A stretch of 64,000 nt of DNA from Fluctibacter corallii. Lineage in GTDB: Bacteria; Pseudomonadota; Gammaproteobacteria; Enterobacterales; Alteromonadaceae. Where the stretch lies: positions 310,259 to 374,258 of the forward strand of contig NZ_JAOWKX010000001.1 of the NCBI RefSeq assembly GCF_025751585.1, read 5' to 3'. Positions 29,882 to 38,267 of the stretch are shown here, piece by piece. Positions within the stretch are counted from its first letter, which is position 1; each line of letters opens with the position of its first letter. The position numbers and the translations under genes are program-made. Under the pieces are notes generated by a model. That model was not told the origin of the DNA, did no database searches, and was given only the letters and a program-made list of their open reading frames with translations.

Positions 29882-32050
29882 ATGAAAACACTTCCAGAAA
29901 AATACTACTTAGCACACTTCCACGAGTTTCTGACTTTTGTAAAAGGCACGTGCCAACACTTACTCTGTGATGGAGACAGGCATTTTATCGCTGAAATAGA
30001 ACGGCTAAGTGAAGATGCCAAGTGTGTATTGATCAGAGCCATGAACCGCAAGTCACCGTTCATTCTCAAAACCTCGCTCGACTACAATGAAATCGCCCAT
30101 TACGATATACAGATTCAAACCTTGCTTTCTAAAGGGTTCTTCTCACGTGTAACCGACAGACATTTACCCAGCCTATTCGAACACTTGACCAAACCTCAAC
30201 TCAGTGAGTGCTTACGCGTCGCTGAGACGGCGTTTAAAATATCAGATAAAAAACCCCATCTTATTGAGCTAGCCACGCATACGGTGGCGATGTCACACTT
30301 TGTTGATACGTCACTCTATCAACAACTCATCGTTCGAGAAACAGATAGCCAAATGGCCTATCTACTGTTTTTATTTTTTGGAGACATAAGTAGCGGTTTA
30401 AATAAGTTTTCAATGCGAGATTTAGGCATTATGCGCACCCGAAAAGGTGAACAAGGACTAACCGCGCGCTATGACACCCAAGAAGAAGCCCTTAGTGCAT
30501 TTGATTATGCGTTGGCATTACGTTCACTGGCGACACTGCCTGACGATCAAGTGATTGATACTTTCTCGGATATTTCAACATTGCCACTCGCAAAGGGAGA
30601 GCACGCGATTGCAAAGCGTGATCGGTTTTTACTGAAGCTGGGTAAACGTGTGCTGCCTAACGATCCTGATCTGGCATTGACCTGCTGGCAAGCCTCAAGC
30701 GCCCCAGAAGCGCAAGAAAAAGCCATCCGAGAAGAATACAAACGCGGCAACCAAGCGCAGGTATTAGCGCAACTCAATGACATTATTGATAATCCTGACA
30801 GCGAAGAAATCGCCCTTTTTGCTGAGGATTTTTTAGCTCGTAAATTTAATAAGAAACGCACCAGTTACCTTACCGACATGTTGCGCGAGGACAACGCGCC
30901 TTTATTTATTGACGAAATATATATTAACCGCGTCGAAACAGGCGTGAAAAAGTATTACCAACAGCGGGGCAGTGAAGCCTATAAAACAGAGAATAGACTA
31001 TGGCGAACGTTATTCGGGCTCACCTTTTGGCAAGAGCTATTTGAGCTTGATGAAACCGCGCTGGCAAATGAGTTTGACAGACGTCCGCGCGCACTCGTAC
31101 AGCGCTATTTTTATGATCGCTATCAGCAAGAAATTGAACGTAAACTGGCGCTTTTGCATAACATTGAAGCATTCCGATTTCATCTCACCAAAACAGCCTC
31201 TACCCATTATGGAAAAAGCAATGGCATATTTAACTGGCATCCCAAAGGCTTAGAGATCGCGCTTACCCTCGTAAAATACGCATCTGCAGATAATCTCATC
31301 TCAGTTTTAAGAGCCATGACCAAACAGTTTTATAGCTATAATGATGGCTTTCCCGATCTCATGATCATTACCGATCACTCTCTTCGATTTGAAGAAATCA
31401 AAGCGCCGGGCGATCAGCTCAGAAAAAACCAGTTGATCACGATACGCATGCTCCGAGATGCAGGCTTTAATGTAGGCATCAAGCAGGTTAATTGGCATAT
31501 AGATCCCCATCAAGCCTATGCCGTTGTAGATATTGAAACCACTGGCGGACGTGCAGCACAACATAGAATTACAGAAATAGGCATTGTGCATGTTGTAAAT
31601 GGAAAGAAGGTCTCTGAATGGCAAACACTGATTAACCCACAACGCCATATTCCAAAACATATCACCGAGCTAACAGGTATTGACAACGCGATGGTAGCTA
31701 ATGCCCCGCGCTTTGCCGATATAGCCGATACCCTACAAGCACAGTTGAAAGACTGCGTATTTGTTGCCCACAACGTAAACTTTGATTTTGGTTTTATTAA
31801 GCAAGAGTATGAGCGACTCAACCTGCCATTTAGAATGCCCAAACTGTGCACAGTAAAGGAAATGCGCAGTGCCTATCCTGGTCTATCATCTTATTCTCTG
31901 GCGAACCTAACCGCTCACTTTGACATTGATATGAAGCGACACCACCGTGCACTCTCTGATGCCCACGCAGCCGCAGACTTACTATTGCTAGTAAACGAAT
32001 ACCGTTTGCAACATTACAAGCAAAACCGGCATACCGCAGTCAATGAATAA
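29882..32050 (+). CDS. fusion nuclease: FAN1-like VRR-NUC region plus DEDDh 3'-5' exonuclease
   Basis: 722 residues. Residues 1 to about 530 resemble bacterial FAN1-type proteins: an alpha-helical N-terminal region (KYYLAHFHEFL) and a VRR-NUC catalytic core with G-F-P-D492, E505-I-K507 and the following APGDQLRKNQ. FAN1 cuts branched and crosslinked DNA. Residues about 545-722 are a complete DnaQ-like exonuclease: D550-I-E552, D635 in HNVNFDFG, H688 and D693. All catalytic residues of both modules are present and the frame is unbroken. A single gene with its own promoter region; CTA-GGAAT upstream of the ATG is a modest site. Confidence 0.9.
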   Translation: MKTLPEKYYLAHFHEFLTFVKGTCQHLLCDGDRHFIAEIERLSEDAKCVLIRAMNRKSPFILKTSLDYNEIAHYDIQIQTLLSKGFFSRVTDRHLPSLFEHLTKPQLSECLRVAETAFKISDKKPHLIELATHTVAMSHFVDTSLYQQLIVRETDSQMAYLLFLFFGDISSGLNKFSMRDLGIMRTRKGEQGLTARYDTQEEALSAFDYALALRSLATLPDDQVIDTFSDISTLPLAKGEHAIAKRDRFLLKLGKRVLPNDPDLALTCWQASSAPEAQEKAIREEYKRGNQAQVLAQLNDIIDNPDSEEIALFAEDFLARKFNKKRTSYLTDMLREDNAPLFIDEIYINRVETGVKKYYQQRGSEAYKTENRLWRTLFGLTFWQELFELDETALANEFDRRPRALVQRYFYDRYQQEIERKLALLHNIEAFRFHLTKTASTHYGKSNGIFNWHPKGLEIALTLVKYASADNLISVLRAMTKQFYSYNDGFPDLMIITDHSLRFEEIKAPGDQLRKNQLITIRMLRDAGFNVGIKQVNWHIDPHQAYAVVDIETTGGRAAQHRITEIGIVHVVNGKKVSEWQTLINPQRHIPKHITELTGIDNAMVANAPRFADIADTLQAQLKDCVFVAHNVNFDFGFIKQEYERLNLPFRMPKLCTVKEMRSAYPGLSSYSLANLTAHFDIDMKRHHRALSDAHAAADLLLLVNEYRLQHYKQNRHTAVNE

Positions 32051-32065
32051 ATTTCATCGAGACAG

Positions 32066-32097
32066 TTGACTCTAGAGTACACTCTAAGGTTTATACT
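32066..32097 (+). promoter_or_regulatory. MerR/ZntR-type metal-responsive promoter
   Basis: A -35 TTGACT (32066-32071) and a -10 TATACT (32092-32097) are 20 bp apart, too long for ordinary sigma70 but typical of MerR-family promoters. The spacer contains the dyad ACTCTAGAGT and ACTCTAAGGT, eight of ten bases symmetrical. It lies 46 bp before the merR-like gene, so the regulator probably controls itself and the permease. Confidence 0.8.
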
Positions 32098-32142
32098 TAC
32101 CCTATCGATAAAATAATGGGTCTAAATAGATAGGGGAAGACG

Positions 32143-32547
32143 TTGAAAATAGGTGATCTTGCCAGAAAAACCGGACTAAGTGTTCACACGCTTCGGTATT
32201 ATGAAAAAGCAGGCTTGTTGCAAGCCAGCGGGCGCACTGGCGCAAACTATCGCATCTATACAGAAGATGACGCAACCACCGCCAGTTTTATCAAACGCTG
32301 CAAAGAGTGCGGTTTCACATTAGATGAAACCCGCGCCTTGATTACAATTCGAGATGACAAGCGCCAGCATGTCTGCGCGGAAGCAAAAGACATTGCACAG
32401 AATAAAATGCAAGATCTCAAAACCCAAATTACTTCTCTACAAGCCATGCTCATTACGTTGGATAAACTACAAGCACTATGCTGCGGGGGCGAAGAAAGTG
32501 CCGAATTTTGCAGTATTATCGCGAATTTAGAAGGAGCGCCATCATGA
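32143..32547 (+). CDS. MerR family metal-responsive regulator (ZntR-like)
   Basis: 134 residues from a TTG start with TAGGGGA upstream. The winged helix DNA-binding domain is at the N-terminus (IGDLARKTGLSVHTLRYYEKAGLL), then a dimer helix (about 78-108), then a metal loop. Compared with ZntR, metal ligands C78, C113, C114 and C123 are kept, but the loop histidine position carries E118. That suggests zinc or a similar divalent metal, with possible altered specificity. Its stop overlaps the permease start by ATGA. Confidence 0.92.
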   Translation: MKIGDLARKTGLSVHTLRYYEKAGLLQASGRTGANYRIYTEDDATTASFIKRCKECGFTLDETRALITIRDDKRQHVCAEAKDIAQNKMQDLKTQITSLQAMLITLDKLQALCCGGEESAEFCSIIANLEGAPS

Positions 32548-33593
32548 TCTTTATTGAACACTTTATCGCACTTTTTATTGAGTCAGCACCTTTTCTCTTA
32601 TTAGGCATGTTGATCGCAGGATTGATACACCAGTGCGTGCCTCAATCTATGGTAAAACGTATTCTCGGCAAAGACGCCTCGGTCGTAACCGCGTCTTTGG
32701 TGGGCGCACCGTTACCTTTATGCTCCTGTTCAGTAATTCCAGTCGCCATGGGCATACGCCGCCAAGGTGCCAGCAAAGCCAGCACCGCGAGCTTTTTAGT
32801 AGCAACCCCTGAAACCGGCGTAGACTCTATCGGTATTACCTATGCACTTATGGGACCAGTGATGGCTATTGCACGCCCTGTAGCCGCTATCACATCGGCA
32901 ATTGTTGCTGGGGTTAGCGTAAAATTTTTCGACAAAGAGACCCCACCGATAGACACCACGGCGGTGTCGTCATGCTGTAAATCATCATGTAAAAGCGATA
33001 CTAAAGAAGAAAAAGTGTCTTTCAACTTATTAGGCGCCGTGGAATATGGTTTTGGTAAGTTACTCAGAGACTTTATGGGCTGGCTACTTATCGGACTCAT
33101 CTTTGCCGCACTGATTCAAACCTTTATACCAGCCGAAACGTTTGCCCAGTACGGCAGTGGCGTCGTTGCCATGACAATCATGGTGGTAGTCTCTATTCCG
33201 ATGTACATCTGCGCAACAGCATCTACTCCCATTGCAGTCGGATTACTGATGTCGGGAATATCACCGGGCGCAGCATTGGTGTTTATGCTGACCGGACCAG
33301 CCACTAACATCGCCACCCTAATGGTGGTGAAGAAAGAATTGGGTAGCCGCTCCTTATGGCTTTATCTAACCTCGGTGATTGTCAGCGCGGTGTTATGCGG
33401 ATTAGCCCTAGACGCAATAATGGCCTACATGGGATGGGAACTGTCTCTGACTCACGGAGCGCACGACGATATGACCTCTCTACTCTACAGCGCAAGCGGC
33501 GTCATACTGGCGTTACTTATCAGCTATCAATACAGCAAAAAATTCCGCAGCTGGCTGCAAAATCGCCACCATGCTATATCAGTTCAGGAATGA
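32544..33593 (+). CDS. SO_0444-type Cu/Zn efflux permease (DUF318 family)
   Basis: 349 residues from the ATG at 32544, with AAGGAG eight bases upstream; the longer frame from 32478 only runs back through merR. About eight to ten membrane helices. The first conserved block is GAPLPLCSCSVIPVAMGIRRQGASKAS with its CSC motif. A cytoplasmic or periplasmic loop near residue 150 is cysteine-rich (SSCCKSSCK), a likely metal-binding site. The ATGA overlap with the regulator shows they work together. Role in metal export is inferred from family and context. Confidence 0.9.
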   Translation: MIFIEHFIALFIESAPFLLLGMLIAGLIHQCVPQSMVKRILGKDASVVTASLVGAPLPLCSCSVIPVAMGIRRQGASKASTASFLVATPETGVDSIGITYALMGPVMAIARPVAAITSAIVAGVSVKFFDKETPPIDTTAVSSCCKSSCKSDTKEEKVSFNLLGAVEYGFGKLLRDFMGWLLIGLIFAALIQTFIPAETFAQYGSGVVAMTIMVVVSIPMYICATASTPIAVGLLMSGISPGAALVFMLTGPATNIATLMVVKKELGSRSLWLYLTSVIVSAVLCGLALDAIMAYMGWELSLTHGAHDDMTSLLYSASGVILALLISYQYSKKFRSWLQNRHHAISVQE

Positions 33594-33804
33594 TCCTTAC
33601 TGGCTGAAATTGACAACATTTACGCTTCCGTGCCCTATTCAAAAAAGAAAAAGGCGCGGGAGTCCGTAAGTGGGCCCAAACCCATCCTTTAAAAAAGCGT
33701 TTCCAGCCACAATCGGCGACCCGACAACAACAACCGCGTTATGAAACTACTCACAACAAGCAAGAGAAAAAGCCAAACACAACTTCAGGCCCAGACAACA
33801 CGCC

Positions 33805-34350
33805 TTATCTCTCCTCGCCTGCAAAAAACGCCGGATGTAAAAAACGCCCCATCGCCATAGTCAGTGCTTGCGTGTAAGCCGAAGTGCGCGTTTGTACCCC
33901 ATTGGTCAGCAAACCAATCGCCCCGCCTTGTTGTTTCACATTGTGCGTACCAAACGCTTCATCCATTAGTGTGCCCAGCTCTTTCCCTTCATCTAACCGA
34001 TTAAACACATGCTCAGGAATCGGCAAATTTGCACTTCGTCCTACCGTTGTAACGTCACCATCGCTAATCACAACATAAGCAAACGTCGAGGAGCCATAGT
34101 CAAAACGGTCAACACCGCCTTCCATTGCCGTATAAAAATCGGCGTCGTGGTGCTTTACCAAATACGACACTCGATTCTGCGCACCAAGCAACGTATCGTG
34201 ACTGTTCATAGGTTGATCTGGCACACCAGAAGGAGATTTAACCCCCTCACATATTACCTCTCTTTCAGGATAGACACTGGAGAACGCCTCTTTGGCAGCG
34301 TTGATTTTTACTGGATTTGTCGAGCCGACAATAATACGAAGGGGGTTCAT
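33805..34350 (-). CDS. yjjX: inosine/xanthosine triphosphatase
   Basis: 181 residues, full length. YjjX removes non-canonical ITP and XTP from the nucleotide pool. The fold start IVGSTNPVKINAAKEAF is conserved, as are SGVPDQPMN, the acidic AMEGGVD and the KQQGGAIGLLTNG signature. GGATC-like purines precede the ATG. It is a single gene. The 211 bp between the permease and its stop hold no supported gene. Confidence 0.93.
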   Translation of the reverse strand: MNPLRIIVGSTNPVKINAAKEAFSSVYPEREVICEGVKSPSGVPDQPMNSHDTLLGAQNRVSYLVKHHDADFYTAMEGGVDRFDYGSSTFAYVVISDGDVTTVGRSANLPIPEHVFNRLDEGKELGTLMDEAFGTHNVKQQGGAIGLLTNGVQTRTSAYTQALTMAMGRFLHPAFFAGEER

Positions 34351-34576
34351 AACGATCCTTATTTACTACTCATTCGCGCCTATCCTACCAACTTACTCTT
34401 TGCATTGTCACGACGACAGATTGTCGACCTCTTTCGGTGATACAAAAAGGGCGTCAACGAATGGTCTAAACGTATAATTTATATTCACTATTCACGATGA
34501 AGCGAGTTTGTCATTGCATTTAATCGAATAACATGGGTACTATCAGTGGGTTGCATTAATAATAGGAGATGCGTCA

Positions 34577-35038
34577 GTGGTGGTTCATACTGATGATTCC
34601 AAACGTCAATTTCATTTTCGTACTCGCCACGGTGAGATTTCAATGGAAGTTCATGGGAATATTGTAGTTGGTCGCTTTTCAGGCGCGATTAGCAGCAACC
34701 TTACCTCCAAACTGGCCAGCGCAATTACAGACTTGCTTGCTCCATTGCAGGGAACGCCTTGGGGCTACCTGAGTATATCGAACTTAGCTGAGGGAGCGAC
34801 ACCTGATGCAGAACAAGGGTTGATTGATGCGCTAATGGTCGGCTTTAAAATGGGCGTGGTATGTTCCGCATACATCATTCACTCTCCAGTTGCAGTGGCA
34901 CAAATGGATCGCGTGCGCAAAGCATGTGGAGCAACAGACGATATCCGTGATCACCTGTTTAGTGATGAAAAAAGCGCGCGTGAATATTTAAACGAAAAAA
35001 TACGTGCATATGAAAATGCGCAGCGTCAGACGGGATAA
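34577..35038 (+). CDS. STAS-like domain protein, paralogue of 18508-18936
   Basis: 153 residues from a GTG with AGGAGA eight bases upstream. Shares the layout of the protein at 18508-18936: an N-terminal HGEISMEV-VVGRFSG strand pair, TPWGYLSISN in the middle, then an amphipathic ALMVGFKMGVV helix-strand and a final FSDEKSAREYLNEK. A cytoplasmic alpha/beta fold of SpoIIAA/STAS type is inferred. Function is unknown. The next gene is 18 bp away. Confidence 0.75.
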   Translation: MVVHTDDSKRQFHFRTRHGEISMEVHGNIVVGRFSGAISSNLTSKLASAITDLLAPLQGTPWGYLSISNLAEGATPDAEQGLIDALMVGFKMGVVCSAYIIHSPVAVAQMDRVRKACGATDDIRDHLFSDEKSAREYLNEKIRAYENAQRQTG

Positions 35039-35056
35039 TTACAGGCAAAACTGAGT

Positions 35057-36004
35057 ATGAATTGTCGAAAATGGGGCAATGGGGTGGTTGCCAATATCAT
35101 AATTTTCATCGTGTCTCTTATCGGCTCGACTATTCAGGTTCACGCGCAAATAACGCCAGGCACTGATATTTGGCTTGCGGATATCAATGACGGCTTCGCT
35201 TTAACAAATCATCGCAACCTAACGAACCGAGAAGGCTACGACAATCAACCCTTTTTCCTCCCCAATGGCGATATGTTGTTTACCCGCGAGCTTACAACTA
35301 AAAACCAACCACAAACCGATATTTTCCACGCTGCTCTCTCTGCACATGCGCTGTCTGCAATAACAAACACGCAAGAAAGTGAATACTCCCCGACCCTCAC
35401 GCCCGATAAAAACCGTATATCACTGATTCGCGTCAATAATGAAGGCAAGCAGCACCTTTGGCGCTACAGTTTTCCTTACGATAAGCACGCATCGGTGTCA
35501 TTGCTCCCAGATATAGAGCCTGTTGGCTACCATGCTTGGATAAACGAACACGCAGTGCTTTTGTTTGTGTTGGGAGAACCCCATACTTTGCAGCGTGCTA
35601 ATTTGTTAACAAAAGAAAGCGAAATACTTGATCGTGATATTGGCCCGAGTTTATATCGTATTCCTGAAGAATTACGTATGAGCTACACACGCCGAGTAAG
35701 AAACACGTCGTCGGTTAACCAAAGCGAAGACAGTGAAACTTGGCAATTAATGGCGTTAAATATTAAAAATAATCAAATTGAGCCCCTCACAGAACTTCCG
35801 AAAGGAGCGTATTATTACGCGTGGACGCCCGACCAAAAAGTGTTAGCGGCCGCAGGCTCGACGATATGGATGTGGAACTTGAAAGTCCCATCACAACCAT
35901 GGTCAGCACAAGCGTCATTATCTAAACACTGCCCCGCAGGCATAACGCGTTTAGCGGTAAATGCATCCATGACAACACTTGCTTATGTATGCAATCGTAC
36001 GTGA
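35057..36004 (+). CDS. exported PD40/TolB-like beta-propeller protein
   Basis: 315 residues. A signal peptide runs to about residue 31 (IIIFIVSLIGSTIQVHA). Repeats of the form PFFLPNGDMLFTR, YSPTLTPDKNRISLIR, YYAWTPDQKVLAA look like propeller blades of the PD40/TolB type. Such proteins usually bind other proteins or polymers in the periplasm. It lies 18 bp after the STAS-like gene and could share its transcript. No enzyme motif seen. Confidence 0.7.
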   Translation: MNCRKWGNGVVANIIIFIVSLIGSTIQVHAQITPGTDIWLADINDGFALTNHRNLTNREGYDNQPFFLPNGDMLFTRELTTKNQPQTDIFHAALSAHALSAITNTQESEYSPTLTPDKNRISLIRVNNEGKQHLWRYSFPYDKHASVSLLPDIEPVGYHAWINEHAVLLFVLGEPHTLQRANLLTKESEILDRDIGPSLYRIPEELRMSYTRRVRNTSSVNQSEDSETWQLMALNIKNNQIEPLTELPKGAYYYAWTPDQKVLAAAGSTIWMWNLKVPSQPWSAQASLSKHCPAGITRLAVNASMTTLAYVCNRT

Positions 36005-36044
36005 GTACAGCATCGCAAGATATCTTTAAGAACAGGACTTTTTC

Positions 36045-36884
36045 GTGACGGTTTTTTCAGGCAACATTCGTAAAATGCATGTGAGTACCGATGCCAATCA
36101 TCAGGCTCAATATGTATTACCCATTGGCGATAAACACATTGATATCAACTCACTGATTGATTCACACGTGTCAGTCACCTTTGATAGCACCATCAATTGT
36201 GTACATTGTAGTGTAAAAACCAAAAAGAGCTTTAATCAAGGCTATTGTTATCGTTGCCTGACCAAGCTAGCGCAATGTGATAGTTGCATCATCAAGCCCG
36301 AAACCTGTCATTATCATGAAGGCACCTGCCGAGAGCCAGAGTGGGGCGAAACACATTGTTTGAACGACCATTTTGTGTACCTTGCCAATACAGGTACATT
36401 AAAAGTGGGGATCACCCGCCATGTCACAGACGGGGTGTCATCAAGGTGGATTGACCAGGGTGCTACTCAAGCCCTTCCGATTCTGCGTGTAGGCAATAGA
36501 AGAATCAGCGGACTCGTAGAAACGGCTTGTAAAGGCTTCATCGGAGATAAAACCAATTGGCGAACCATGCTAAAAGGGCAACCTGAAGCCGCTGATTTAG
36601 TCCAGACTCGCGATGCATTATTACGTGATATTTCTCCCGCCGTTACCGAGTTGAAATCACGGTTTGGATTGCAAAGCATACATGAAGTCGAAGCCTCGCC
36701 CCTCACTATTCATTATCCTGTTCTACACTATCCAGACAAAATAAAGTCTATTAACTTGGATAAAACGCCCCACTTTGAGGGCACCTTAACGGGTATAAAA
36801 GGACAATATTGGCTACTAGACGGTGACAGAGTCATTAATATGCGTAAATATGCCGGTTACGCGTTAACGATAGAAATAGAATAA
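36045..36884 (+). CDS. DUF2797 protein with zinc-ribbon and GIY-YIG-like core
   Basis: 279 residues from a GTG at 36045. The N-terminal half holds nine cysteines, including C52/C55, C68/C71 and C78/C81, enough for two or more zinc ribbons. The segment from about residue 110 (FVYLANTGTLKVGITRH, then SSRWIDQGA) resembles the GIY-YIG nuclease start, as known for DUF2797. Enzymatic activity has not been shown for the family. It may be co-transcribed with the DUF1295 gene that follows by 25 bp. Confidence 0.85.
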   Translation: MTVFSGNIRKMHVSTDANHQAQYVLPIGDKHIDINSLIDSHVSVTFDSTINCVHCSVKTKKSFNQGYCYRCLTKLAQCDSCIIKPETCHYHEGTCREPEWGETHCLNDHFVYLANTGTLKVGITRHVTDGVSSRWIDQGATQALPILRVGNRRISGLVETACKGFIGDKTNWRTMLKGQPEAADLVQTRDALLRDISPAVTELKSRFGLQSIHEVEASPLTIHYPVLHYPDKIKSINLDKTPHFEGTLTGIKGQYWLLDGDRVINMRKYAGYALTIEIE

Positions 36885-36909
36885 GAATCAAACGTTTTTG
36901 GGGACAGCG

Positions 36910-37788
36910 ATGACTAAAGTTCAGGCCATATTCGCTACATTGCTCATAGTGCTTATCTCTGGCGTATTTAGCGGGTTGGTTGCCAGCGAGAGCAATACAT
37001 TTTTCAACGTTCCCCTGTTTGCGATAATTGCTGCGTCAATTTTTATCATCCAATGGATTGCGTTTATTCCCGCTTACAAATATCAAACCGAAGTATTCTA
37101 CGACTTAACTGGAAGTGTTAGCTTTTTATTTGCTATTACTCTCGCTCTGGGCCTGTCGGAGTCAGTGTCTATTTACAGCCTGATTTTAGCGGTATTGATT
37201 GGCATGTGGGCGGTAAGGCTGGGTAGCTTTCTTTTTAATCGTGTTATTCAAGATGGCAAAGATAGCCGATTTGACAACATTAAACCGCACTTTTTTACCT
37301 TCTTGTTTGCTTGGACCATGCAAGGCTTTTGGGTTTTGATTACGCTGAGTGCCGCATTGGCAGCAATGACATCGCAACGCGATACCTCTTTGGGTTATAT
37401 GTTCTTTTCTGGACTCACCATCTGGTGTATCGGTATGCTGATCGAAATTACCGCCGATAATCAAAAGCAGGCGTTTCGAAACGATCCTGAAAATAAAGGC
37501 AGCTTTGTTGACGTAGGATTGTGGGCGCATAGTCGGCACCCGAACTATTTTGGCGAAATACTTATTTGGACGGGTATTGCCATCATTGCCTTTCCAGCGC
37601 TATCAGGTTGGCTGTATTTGACACTGATTTCGCCCATTTTTGTCACTATTTTACTGACAAAAGTTAGCGGAATCCCTATGCTTGAAGAAAAAGCCAATGA
37701 ACGCTGGGGAGATGACCCTAACTATCAGGAGTACAAGGCTAAAACGCCGCTGCTCGTGCCCTCTTTTACTGCCTATGACAAAAAATAG
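36910..37788 (+). CDS. DUF1295 membrane protein (steroid 5-alpha-reductase-like)
   Basis: 292 residues from the ATG at 36910, with GGGGA four bases before it; the TTG at 36898 lacks a site. About seven or eight membrane helices. The C-terminal signature of the superfamily is present: LWAHSRHPNYFGEILIWTG, then EEKANERWGDDPNYQEYKAKTP. These proteins relate to NADPH-linked double-bond reductases of lipids, but DUF1295 substrates are unknown. Confidence 0.9.
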   Translation: MTKVQAIFATLLIVLISGVFSGLVASESNTFFNVPLFAIIAASIFIIQWIAFIPAYKYQTEVFYDLTGSVSFLFAITLALGLSESVSIYSLILAVLIGMWAVRLGSFLFNRVIQDGKDSRFDNIKPHFFTFLFAWTMQGFWVLITLSAALAAMTSQRDTSLGYMFFSGLTIWCIGMLIEITADNQKQAFRNDPENKGSFVDVGLWAHSRHPNYFGEILIWTGIAIIAFPALSGWLYLTLISPIFVTILLTKVSGIPMLEEKANERWGDDPNYQEYKAKTPLLVPSFTAYDKK

Positions 37789-37853
37789 CAAAGCGAGAAC
37801 ATCATCGCCTTTCCACCTTGCATGTTGAGAGAAATAAAGAACGATGTGGGATG

Positions 37854-38075
37854 CTAAGAAGAGACTTCCCATCCACCCATATTAGCGGCAAGATCATCTA
37901 ATTCTGCAAGGGTACTGTCAAAACCTTGAGTTTGGTATTGATAAGCAACAGCAACTTTACAATTACCATCAAAGAAACGCGCGTCAACGTCTGCTACAGA
38001 CCAGTTTTTTAGCGTATTTAAAAAACGGTTTGCCGTTTGCGCTGAATGGAATTCAAAAATGACTTTCGACTCCAT
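37854..38075 (-). CDS. small soluble protein, unknown
   Basis: 73 residues from the ATG at 38075, preceded by TTGGAGA; the longer frame to 38147 has no support. It reads as a compact alpha/beta domain: VIFEFHSAQTANRFLNTLKNW, a strand AVAYQYQ, then a C-terminal acidic helix. One cysteine. Convergent with DUF1295, divergent from the MHYT kinase. I do not recognise the family. Confidence 0.65.
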   Translation of the reverse strand: MESKVIFEFHSAQTANRFLNTLKNWSVADVDARFFDGNCKVAVAYQYQTQGFDSTLAELDDLAANMGGWEVSS

Positions 38076-38267
38076 ATTGCTTAATCTCCAAAATAGAACA
38101 GAATAAAAAGTGCCGCGCATAATGCATGCTCTGAAGCGTGATCTCAAGCCGAATCAAAAGAATCATGGCAATTTCGTTTCGTAGAAATCCCGCATTGACC
38201 AACACGAACATTGAAATATTGCTCTATACTTCTTGTTATATTTTAGCTCATTAGCACCACCTAACTC

